From NCBI GenBank assembly GCA_003640385.1, contig RCAB01000050.1:124001-188000 (forward strand): a DNA stretch of 64,000 nucleotides, written 5' to 3'. Made by a program: the position numbers and the translations under genes. Numbering within the stretch: the first letter of the stretch is position 1; each line of letters starts with the position of its first letter. The notes below the pieces were generated by a model. The model was given only the letters and a program-made list of their open reading frames with translations, was not told the origin of the DNA and ran no database searches. Origin of the DNA: Setaria digitata. Its lineage: Eukaryota; Nematoda; Chromadorea; Rhabditida; Setariidae. This document shows positions 25,658 through 37,300 of this stretch, one piece after another.

Positions 25658-28600
25658 TTATCTACTTGTTTGTCTAGTCACTTCATTACTACTGATACTT
25701 ATGCGATTATTATTATTATTATTATTGTTATTATTATTATTCGATAACTTAAACAAAGACATTAGTCGTTTATATATCCAATGTGAACGAATGAAATTTA
25801 CAAATTTGTGCTCCGCTAAAAAATTAATAATTGGATCTGAGATCATTGCCGAAATCCAAACGATTGCTGCAATGCACGCCAAAATTTCGACTTTTAAAAA
25901 AAGTTTGCCATGAAGGAATGTTTTGCACGATGTTTTATCACCTAAACCTGGAAAAAATAGAAGTTTTTTATATATTTATTTATTTATTTATTTATTTGTT
26001 TAGTTATTTATTTATTTATTTATAGATAGATATATTTTATATATAAAACAATTCCAACTAATTTTAAACGATAAATTAATCGCTATTTGTTACTGTAGAT
26101 AGTTTCACGTTCTTAGAAGGCAGTTTTGGAATGGAATAATGCATTATATTAGATATGAATGTAATTATTCAATAATCATATCCAATATGTGGAGATGAGT
26201 TAGGTCTGAATGTCAAATCCTGTCAAACTAATTAGTTATTGATTTGATTCAAGTCTGAAATTTCATCATCTCGGATACAATTTATAAATTTTATTTATAA
26301 TACATTAAATTTTATTTACACATTTGATCTATGCAAAAAAGCAAATAAAGCGACAATTTGACAAAGAAAGGAGGAAAATAAAATGTTTCACACTTGCCTA
26401 AAACAGCTAAATTTTTCAAATTAGCTGTTGCAATTGCTAAAACAATAAGTATTGGTAATGAACCAGCAGTAAATGTTATCATATTTAATGCCAATCGATT
26501 CATTGTCGAAAGATTATTTTTTGCTACTGAATCGGCTTCCTAAAATTCCGAACAATATTATTATTTTTCGTTTTCAACTTCATTTTCTGATGTATTCAAA
26601 AGTTTTCCTCACATTATAATAATTTAGAAAATGTTCCCAATCTTTTCAAATCTTGCAAATTTTCTAGGATTACCAATAACTAAATACTGGATTATCAGTA
26701 TAGTATGGATAAGATAATGCATTAAGGGAGATTTATTATAACTTAAATTGTTAAACTTTTTTTAAATTCTACGCTATAGTTAGAAGATATCAACATATGT
26801 AATGCTCTGAAATAAATAACCTAGATAGTTTGTTCTAAAAGTTAAAACCAAAAACTTTCCAACCATTTAGTTGTAAAGTTATGAAAAATTATGAATTTTT
26901 ACCTCCCTTTTTTTTTTCCTCTAATCATTTCATTGGAAATATCATACTTTGTTTGATAAGAGCTTTGAAATTAATAAATGATTGAAATAATCAAAAAGAA
27001 AAGAAAAATTTACCAGTCGACCATCCTGATCTCTATTATGAATACGATAAAGCATAATTAAATAAAATATAATTACAACAATAAAAGATAGAGAAAGAAG
27101 GCAGGTAACAACGATAGCAATCGGTTGTTGACATCGGTGAAATGAACAAGAAATTGGTGCTGTTTCAGGATAAAATAATGTTGCGCCATACAGACCAAGA
27201 AGAAGCTGGAAATTAAATTCAAAATTTCATTGCATCTCTTTCATGACGAACTTTTCAAACATGATTAAAATTTTTATGCATCCAATAAATAGATTATAGT
27301 TGAATGTTGAAAATTTATAATACATAAGGTGAAAATTTACATCAAGATGGAAATTTATAGTATATAAGGCGAAAATAATTCCATCTTATCATTTGGTTTA
27401 TTTGGATCATGTAAATTTCTAAAATTCCAAAATATTTTGCTGAAGAAATTCGAGGAAAAAGTAATATTATAACGGAAAAATCAATGATTCAATTAGTCGT
27501 ATTTTTTTAAAAATCTAAAATTTAAGAAAACTTGAAGTTAAAACTTCTTATAGATAAGCTTAAATTAAGCTCAATAAAAGGAAGTGAAAACTTTTATTTG
27601 TAAAATATTACCGAAAAAGCAATCGAAATAAGCCAAAGAATTGCAATAACAATAAGACATCGATGAACACTAACCATATACATATACTTGAATGGATGCG
27701 CAATTGCTAGATAAAGTAATGTTGTCATCGCAACATAAGTACCTGTAAAATACTTTAGAATTTTGGTCCAGCTAACTACACACTACCAAATAAATAATAA
27801 AATCTTTGAAAAATATTATTTACAAAAATTTAAAATTCAATTATTTGGAATAATTTTATCATTATTTTTGTTTTAGCTCTAAAAAACCTAAAGAGAATAA
27901 GCATCCAGGAGAAGAATTATTCAGAAATGGTGACCACAAAAACAAAAAAGAAAAAAACTGGTAATAATTTGAAAATTAAAAAATTTTCTCACTAATCATT
28001 CTGTTGTAAAGAAAAAAAAAAAATGATGAAATGAATTAATTTTGATTGCTTGAAAATTTTTAAAAATGTTATAAAATTTGAAATTACCAGCTAATGTTAA
28101 AAATGATAATGATCCAATTAAAATGAACGCAGCAGCGGATGCGTAACGGAAAATTTCCAATTTCCAGGCAATTAAAATAATAAATAAAAGAATAAGTGCA
28201 ATAATGTTGCTTGCTGTGCGGCTTAACAAAAAGCTATAACGGTGCAATGAGCTGAAATGAATTTTCAAAAAAATGAATAAATAAATAAATAAGTAAATAA
28301 ATAGAGAAATCAAAAGTTTAAATAAACTAAATTTTTTTTTGAAAGTACAGCTAATTGCTTAGTAATTACTGACATATATCATCATTTAATCGTTTGCATG
28401 ATTCATTCATTATTCAGTTCCGTTTCTCATTTCCTATTATGTCATTTGGTAAATGAATTATTTTGACTTTGAATATTTGATTTTTTGCGATGCACGAACG
28501 CTTAAAACAAATTCATTAGCTCATTTAAATTCCGAACAAGGAAACAAAAACAAAATTGAAAGAGGAAAAAGAAGAGCAGAAAAATCGCCTCAATTTTTTT

Positions 28601-29281
28601 CTTCGCCATAGTATTATTATTAAAATGCCATATGCAATATTTATCAAAATAGCGATTATTGCAAGTAAAAGTGGAATTGCAGCCAGAAGATATTTCCGGA
28701 TATCTTTAGCTTCATGTAGTTCCTGAAAATGAAACGGAAAAGACTGAACTGGAGACCGAAAAACATAATTAACTGAATTGCATAATGTAGCAAAAATTTG
28801 ATAATAATCAACGGAGTTCATTATTTCGTATTCGAAATGTAATAATATTTCTGGAGAAAATAGTATGATATGATAAAATTTATATGAAAAGCTGATTAAA
28901 GAGGATTATGCGAATTGGATTATGAATTAAATTGAATTAACAAAATTAACAAATTGGATAAATTAAAACAAATCGAAATTATGCAAGTTTGATAGCGCGG
29001 AAAGATTTAACTATTTTAAGAATAAAAGAAAAAAAGATAGGAAGTGATAAATATGCATATTAGAAATTTTTGAAATAAAATAATCATCGTCCCAAAATGG
29101 GCAATAAAAAATAAAACGATAATTAACTGTAACTTCAGTGTAACTAATTGCAACATTTAACCTTCAATAATTTACATGGTTCTGAATTCACAGGTATATT
29201 ACACCATATATATTTGATATCTTTTATACGATATTCATTGGTACAATTTCGGAAAACATCCGGAATAGTAGTAGTAGCCAT
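25658..29281 (-). CDS. Rhodopsin-like seven-transmembrane receptor
   Basis: Seven exons, 5' to 3': 29162-29281, about 28589-28722, 28088-28251, 27612-27742, 27014-27205, 26398-26539, 25658-25947; about 390 residues. The short extracellular N-terminus has three Cys and an N-glycosylation site (NCT). Membrane segments follow in order: TM1 ends in WRRKKL; TM2 begins near YSFLLSRTASN; TM3 ends in AIAHPFKY in place of DRY; TM5 precedes LYRIHNRDQ; TM6 follows NRLALNM; TM7 carries DPIINF, equivalent to NPxxY. Two introns need GC donors: the one after 26398 (GCAAGT) is the only phase-compatible choice, and the one after 28589 is less certain (a GT donor at 28537 also fits phase). The cytoplasmic tail has a run of 12 Asn. 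The ligand is unknown; a nematode peptide or chemosensory receptor is a reasonable guess. Confidence 0.85.
25716..25742. repeat. ATT/AAT microsatellite coding for poly-Asn
   Basis: A triplet repeat, slightly impure (one GTT), lies inside the last exon of the receptor and is translated on the minus strand as Asn repeats. Length is likely to vary between individuals without breaking the frame. Confidence 0.75.
25966..26023. repeat. (TTTA)n microsatellite in receptor intron
   Basis: Tetranucleotide tttа-type repeat with a single interruption (tttgtttagtta), directly inside the acceptor side of the last receptor intron. A similar aaat repeat occurs at about 28268-28303 in another intron of the same gene. 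Confidence 0.7.
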
Positions 29282-32200
29282 GTAAACTGAAAGAAATTCT
29301 TCCTTGCTTTAGCTAATTACTAAGTTGAAAAAAAAAAAAAAAAAGTTGAGAAAATTCCATAATTCATAAATTATTCTGTGCTAAACTGCACTATTCTACT
29401 GTATTTTTATTATAGCTGATGTAATTGTAACAACCGAACTACACATCTAAAAAAGTTTGTTATTGGAAAAATTAAATACTCAAACTGGATATTAAAAGGA
29501 TTATTTTCAACAACGATTTATTAAAATTATAACGAGGAAGGAAATGCTGAAATTGAGGAAGAAAAAGAAAAAAAGAAACAATCTTCTTTTAATTAATAAA
29601 TAAAAATGATGCATTAAAAAAGCGAACTTCTATTTCCATTTTAGCTTAGAAAAATGCTCGCATAGTAATGAAATTTGTTAAAGAAACGTTAAATTTTGGA
29701 AAAATGAATCGAATAAATAATTTCTGGAGGTATTAATTCTGAATATGATGATGATAAGATGATAAAAATGTTTTTGTTATTAACAGAAAGTGTATCGAAT
29801 AACATTTTAACTACCAGCAATGTTTTCATTTTGAAATAAAAATCTTACTAAATCTAACTTTTATTTGTCTCATTTCAAGTTTTAAATTCTAAAAAAATAT
29901 CGCCTTATGAATTGAAGCTCATTTTCAGGCATACTTAATTTGATATAAATCTATGAATACGTCAAGAGCCAAACCGGACAATGCTAAAGCTGTATTAGCT
30001 GACTAGTTGATATATTATTCAAAACGGAAAGAAAAAATTAAAATAAAATTAAATAATCATATAAATATAAAAATTTTCTTTGCCAGAAGTATATGTATGT
30101 AATTAGAAAATATGAAAAATTACAGGATTTGGAGAAAATTTCACTCTTTTAAATCATAATTGACTCAAAAAAAAAAAAAAAGGAAACGAAAAACCAAGCA
30201 TTTTTTTTTCTTCCATTCATTCAAACATTTCCATTTAAATTATTTAAAAAATTTCTGTAGAATATGCAAAAGAAAAAAGAAAAAATGATCATACATTACA
30301 TAAAAAATGTCGAAAAAGAAATAATTTTATCTTTTCTTTTCTTTTTTTATCATAAAATATTACAACAAATCACATTGATTGCTAACATGAAAATAAGCAC
30401 AAATATTTTTTTAACATCAAAATTTGTTCTTTTGCTTACGCGTTTTTTTTTTTCTTTCATACAATAAAAATCATTTCAAGCACAAAGTTTTTTCCTTTCT
30501 GTCATTTTTATTATTTCCGAATGGTCGATATTCATAAAAATACCTAGAATTTTCTTGCTCATTTCAGAACTTCTTAAATATTTTAAGAATTTTATGTTAA
30601 TGCTAAGAATTATTATTTTAACGAGTTCGTTTGATTGATTGTATACAAGCATGAATTGATTGATTGATGATATGATATCGTTTGCTGAATATTAATTTGA
30701 TTGGAGCGGAAAGAAAGAGCATTTTGCTTATCAATTATAATTTTAATTATGATGTAAAACGACCAATCATTGGATATTTCCGAAATAGCTATTTAAAAAA
30801 AAAAAAAAAAGGAAAATTAAAAACTGAAATGAAGCGGAAATCTTTACTGATAAATAATGAAGAGTATTAAAAAAAAAAAGAAAAAAACAGAAAATAAAAA
30901 ATATGATTAGGCCATAATTAAAAGCACTAATTAAAAGATAGGCTTAATTCTTCTACCACTTTTTTTTTTTGCTCTTTTTATCTTTTTATCGTCAACACCA
31001 CTAGACCTTTACAAGGATAAATAAACTTTCTTGCACTGTAAAAAATTTTTTATTTTTAAAACTTTTTTTTCTTCTGATAATTTGGAATTTATTTAACTTT
31101 GATAACAAAACATCCACAAATATATGCTCATAGCGAATATGTATAGCAAACATCTGCACAAAAAAAAATGTTAAACTAAATATGAGCGAAATAAAATTTT
31201 ACCTTTTAAATGATGAATTAGAAGCGATCGTTGGTTGTATTATTATAAGCAGTGATAGAATAAAAATTGATTTTTTTTATGATCTATATAAAAATTTTTA
31301 ATAGGGCATTCATTGATGCGTTTTCAAATGGTTCAATTTATTGAAGCAAAAATTAATAGAATAACAATAGTACTAGCAAAAAAAAAAAAAAAAAAAAAAA
31401 GTGATAATAATTAAACAATAAATAACTTAATAACTAAATAAAATGCAAAGTCTGGATATTAACATTAAATAGGGTAGTTTTAAACGGAAAAAATTGAATG
31501 CATTCTTTTCTTTTCCCATTTATTTCTGTTGAACCAATTTGGCAGGAAAAATTTAACAATTGATTGACTAATAAAATAGATCAATGAACAAAACCCACAT
31601 GATAAATTTGAAATTGAAATTGGTATGTCGGAAAATTAAGAAACTTTCAGCTTTTGAAGTGGTGTGTTAATCCGCGATGTATAATTGTTGATTGTTACAT
31701 GATTATGTGATCAAATATATGGGACCTGAGGTCAAATGTCAAATGATTTTTCATTTTACACCTTGAACACTTCCTCATCTCAAATCATTATTGGAAGCCA
31801 AAAAGTGGAGGTCATTAAATTACATTTTTCTTTTCGTAATGAATACTTTATCATTAATTAATTTGATTCTACAGCAGTGATTTACTCGGATTCTTAAGTT
31901 TCATTCTCTGCTAGTACAACTAATCATTTTTTTCACTCACACTAATAATGTCCCCTCCTCCCTCCCCCACGGTAGCTAGGAAGTGATTAGTAACTAAGGT
32001 ATGATCTAATTGGTGGAGAAGTAGAAAAGAAAATCAGTGAACTATTAGGATGGAATATTTTCATTCTATTTTTTGGACAAAAACAGGAGAGATCCGTGCT
32101 CATTGGAATTCAGGTTTAACAATTAACCTTTAACCTATGACTAAACAAACAGTTAGATACGGTGTAAGTGTAAATTAACTTTTCCTTTTTCTTCAGTGCT

Positions 32201-34358
32201 AAACAATAATGAACCAAAATGCTGATTTGAATTTTTTAAAGATATTACTAGGAAATATTTGTTTGATTAAGTATCCTTAATCGTAATGCAAAAAATCCTA
32301 TTCCCCGAGATATCTTAGTAGCTTTGCTTATTGTTCTACAACAAAAGAATTCATACGTAGTGAACAGGGAAAAAAATATGCAACAGGATATCGAAGATAA
32401 AAACATTGCTCAAAATAAGCTATCGTATTTTATAACATTTGCAAGATCAGTTTTGCATCCTTTTTTATTCAGTGTTATTTGTTTTTATTAAGAAAATTGA
32501 CAAATTATTAGTGTGATAAAAAAAATTGATGAATATATATTATTACTGTTCATGGCTTCTTTTCTGCTTTTTCTTTCATTGTTTTTTTTCGATAGAATTC
32601 GAAGCAAGAAATGATTGGAACTGGAAATGCGCTAATACACTGAACTGTGTGCAAAATAAAATCTATTACTAATTGTTAAAAAGAAGTAGCTGCACAGAGA
32701 AAAGTCTCATTATAATCATTTATCTCCATCTCTGAAAGTTATTATCATTTATCTTCGAATATCTGGAAAAAAGCCAAGACATAAATATGGCGATACCTTT
32801 CTTGCAAAATATCAATTCATACTCAGAGCATAACTGAAAAAAAAAAGAGAAACTGGAATTGCCAATTCCGCAGATGGATTTCAAATCTGAATTACCGCAA
32901 ACAGTCATAGCTTTCAATTTTTCACTTTAATTATGAATTTAGCGATGATGTATCGCTAATAACAAAACGTTAAAAGAAGGATGATAACAAAACAGTGGGA
33001 CGGAATTACCAAAATTTATTTGAATATAAAATAGCAATAAAAGAAAAAACAAAAACAATTAATTATACGAAAAACTCTAAGCTCTCGTGGTTTCCATTTT
33101 TACAAACTTCCCGCTAGGTCATCAACTTTTTTTTGGTTCTAAATTAAGTTACCATCTAATTTCACTTCTCCTCTACTTTTCCTATTTACTTGCTTCACTA
33201 TCTCAATATTTTCGTTTATTTCTTCATGCTTTTAATTTTTAAAATGCAACTGTAGTATTTCGCATATTTCCAAATTAGGGGAATTTCATGAATTTCCACC
33301 AGTGACCTACATCAGATTTGTGTTAATAATTTTTGAAATTAATCCATTGCGATTTTTAGGCAGAAATTATTGCCACTAACAAATAGCATAAATTTGTTAA
33401 AAATTTTTCCCAATTTAAAAATTACGCAAAAAAGGCGCTTACGTACTAAGGAAACATGACTGCTGGTAACCGATAATAACGAACAACTGACGGTACACAT
33501 AGGAGTAGGGATGGAGGATACTAGTAGCTGATAATGGAGAGAATAAAATGAGACAATAAAAGACAGGGAAAAGGAAGTGAAAAGCAAGTGAAGTCGTGAT
33601 TTGATTTTTTTTAAATTAGCAATAAAGTGGACTGGTAAGGAGTCTTCACTAAAAATCATTTTCTTCGATTTTTTTTTTTTTTAATTAACAATAAAGTGGA
33701 CTAGTAAGGAGTCTTGACTAAAAATCATTTCCTTCAAATAAAAAGGTAAATGATATGGCTTTCCACAAGCTAAATCATGGAAGTAAGTAGTTTAAAGGAA
33801 CTTCACACTGATGAGGTACAGAAAATATGCAAGGAGATGCACGTGAACTGGTTTTGACAGATGTTCAAACAGGATTTCGAGAAAAATACAACATAGATTT
33901 TTCTTGAACACGACCTGAGAAAAACAAAAATTCAACGAAAGTGCAAAGAAACCTAATTCTGCCTTCAGCAGTTAGCTTACTTGGAATGCTTTTCTGACGA
34001 AAACTGAATACAAAGAAATCTTCTATGAGAAAGCGAAAGAGGTAAGGAATAGCACAGAAATTCCAAGGAAGCAGAAAGAACCATTGATTTGCAAAAAATT
34101 TATTCCTCAATTAAGAAAAACAGTGGAATTTTATTTCCAAAACTTACAGTTAAAACGGATGTGAAGCACAGGCGAGTGCAAAGCAACGGAGAGAAGGGCA
34201 GTGCAAATTTTGCAAAGAAAATGTATAACGTAATTGATCAGTTTTGTAGGAAGTATCTAAAAATTAAATAAACGATGTGACGTAAATAGCCAGTATATTT
34301 TTGGTTAAAATATTATCATAAAACTCTTGTGATATATACAAAACAATTCATAAAGCCG
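29282..34358. other. Five-kilobase intergenic stretch
   Basis: Lies between the receptor start and the 3' end of the Polyhomeotic-like gene. Very AT-rich, with poly(A) runs at about 29328, 30168, 30795 and 31379. From about 33350 the composition is more mixed and may include the 3' UTR of the Polyhomeotic-like gene. Open frames here (for example 33339-33659 minus) have no recognisable domain. One tandem duplication is at 33602-33735. Confidence 0.5.
33602..33735. repeat. Tandem duplication, unit about 67 bases
   Basis: Both copies contain caataaagtggact, gtaaggagtctt and actaaaaatcattt in the same order, at about 33602-33666 and 33667-33735. They differ by a few substitutions and by the length of a poly(T) run. 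This is a local duplication, not at an N. Confidence 0.85.
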
Positions 34359-37300
34359 CTAAGAGACATTGATACTTTTACTGGATAATTCTTTTAGTGC
34401 ATTCAGAATTTTCACCACCGGACCAAGTTTTAACCCTAACAAAGTTACCAAATTATTATGAGCATTATCCGGCAGTAACAGTAAAGACTGTCCATCGATA
34501 TCTTGATTACGAAAAGTATTTGCACAATCTTCATTGCCGGTTACCGATGATACCCAGCTTGCAACTTCATCACACTGAAAGAAGAAAAAATTTACACTAT
34601 TGGATGGATCTCGTAATCACATTATATAAACGTAACTTCTGATTTATTTTAATATGATTCTGTCTCATACGACCTAATGCAAAATAAATAAACAAGAACA
34701 CATACAGAATTATAAGAAATTTCCTCAATTAACCGATTTCTATTATTGTACGTATCCCCACTGTAAAAAATTCGCGAACCACAGAAAAAAAAAAAAAAAA
34801 AAAACAGAAGCGATAATAGCCAGCAGTGGACGATAAAAGAATTTGAAAGTGAAAAGTGCACATAACAATCAAATGCTTCTATAACCGACTCGTTACGATA
34901 CGAATGACAATATAAATGCTGCATAACTGAGATCTAACCAAAAAAATACATGAAAGCAACCTTACAATGCATAAATTAGAAAAAAATTGCTTACAGTCCA
35001 TGTTTTCGTCGGCCTACAGAGAAAATCCATTGGCGCTTGTTCGACTGATGGCGCTCTAGCCATAGCTGGAGATACTGATGTAGAAGGTACTTTACTGGAT
35101 TCACCTAAAGAGTAAGAAGTTGACAAACCACGAGGAGATTTCACGATTTCTGCCTGCTGAGGCGAGACCATTTTCAACGTTAAGGTTGGAGGTGTTCGTT
35201 GTTGCACATCAATGGTGCTGCCTGTAAAAACTTTGAGTTAATTAATATGCTTAAAATAAAAAGTTTCTAAGACTCCAAAAATCAGAACAAATCTAGCTAT
35301 ACAGATTCTAACCATCATTAAAATTTGATTTTGATTTTCAAGTGTAGCAAGACTAAACGTGTAAAAGAGCTGCTGATCGGTCGTTTAATGAAATCGCCCC
35401 GTTTAAATATCTGCTTTTGCCGATGGAAATATCACTTCGGAATGCTGTGAGCATCCATTTCAATGGACTTGCCAAATTATAGAGGAAATATATTTAAATT
35501 AAAACATCTCACAGATGGCTCAAAAGCTTTAAAAAACCTGAAGAGGATGGTTCCGATACTATGCTGAGATTCTGCACTGCTACGGTTGGACTGATATCTT
35601 TATTGATGGGTGAAGTATCTGTTGAGCGGATAATTGGCAATCTTGGTGATGCATTGAATGAACGTCCAACTTCAAAAAAAATTCAGCAATAATAATCAGA
35701 TAGGAAAAATAACGACTTTAATGTTTTCAGAAAAAGATTAGAGTGTTATAAGAAAATATGAAGGAAGTAAATGAGAGAAATATATATCATTCGCTGCGTT
35801 CAATAATAAATTTAAGCAGCATAATGCCGTCAATATTTAGTACTGAATCTAGCAATATTACAGACAGTGACTTTGAAAATCATTTCAAAATTATCATTAA
35901 CATAAAGGTTTTTGTGATGTTAAGCGAGGGAAAAGAGTAACCTTGTTCTTCACTAATGGTCGGGTTTTTTTTCCATAGTTTGCGGCATTTTTTCGAACAA
36001 TACTGTGGATGATTTTCCAAACGTTTAAGACGTAACAAACCATTGCAATAGTTACATCTTTCCGTATCGAGCTCTTCATCCGAAAAACTGACTAGCAAAC
36101 TTCCTGTAGCTGTGTCAGCACTACTTTTCGACGAAGAATTCAACGACTGATCGGCAGCTATTGGACTTTCTAATATAATTTGGTTTTAGGGAACAAGTTC
36201 AAATGAGAGGATCACTTTTGTATGTGATTACCTTTGTCGATACTTTTTAGAGCTTAATGAATATAGGACCATTACAAACAGCGATATTGAGGGGATTATA
36301 TTTCAGGTGGATTCAAAACGAATTATAATTTTCAAAACATCAGAACATTCAAAAAACGCTCTGCTTTATAATATCATTTATAATGCGAATTGTCGAATAC
36401 TTTTTTGAAGCCTTAATGATTAGAGCTTCTTTGTTTCGAAATGCTTTAGGACTTTGTCAACATATAAATAAAAGCTTTCACGAGAATATCTTCTTCTTAT
36501 TAACCAGCTACTACGGAGCGAACAATGTAAAGAGACAATTATCTAATGATTACCAACTAAGCAATCTAGCGACTAATTAATGCAGAACTAATGAATTTCT
36601 ATACCACTAATCAATGCGGAACTTAATGAATTTCTATATCATTAATACAAACTCATTGTTGCTAGTTTTCATACAGAAAAATTTGAGTGCATTTTGAAAG
36701 GACATAATAATTACCTTCACATTTTTTGGTTGCAGTTTTTGGTGAGATATCTGCAGCATCCTCAATAATGAATCTTTCCATTACCGGTTCGCATACTTCA
36801 TTTTTTTCCAATTTTTGCTTATCTACTGATGAAGAAGGAGGACGCCCTTTTGGCTTTGCAACGCAGCTCTTTGTTGGTGGTGGTAATAGAGGTGGAGGCA
36901 GCGTTTCCTTCTGGTCTTTCGTCGGTTTATAAATGGATTTTTGCATTATATCAGAAAGACGCCCATGTGATGGTCCAAAATCCATTTGCAGCAATCGATC
37001 GAGCTATAAATTTAGTGATTTCTTGGATTAAATTTCAAATTCATCAAACTGTCATCAATTACCCTTATTCGTCAGTTCCTATCACCAAATTTTAAGTTAG
37101 CTAATGTTATGCTACTTCATGCCAATCGATTTGCAATTTTCAACTTTAAATTCGAGCTCCTGAAGTCATAAAAAGTAATGAAAAATACAAAAAATTCAAA
37201 CCTCGTTTGTCTTACGTTTGCGAGTTTTCTTCTCTGCTTTTCCACTAGACGCCTCTGATTTCGTTGGAGATGCCCTAGAAAGTCCATCAAAATATCAGCA

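Noticed and set aside
33339..33659. 106-codon minus-strand open frame
   Set aside because: No recognisable motif, no neighbouring exons in phase, and it runs into the tandem duplication at 33602.
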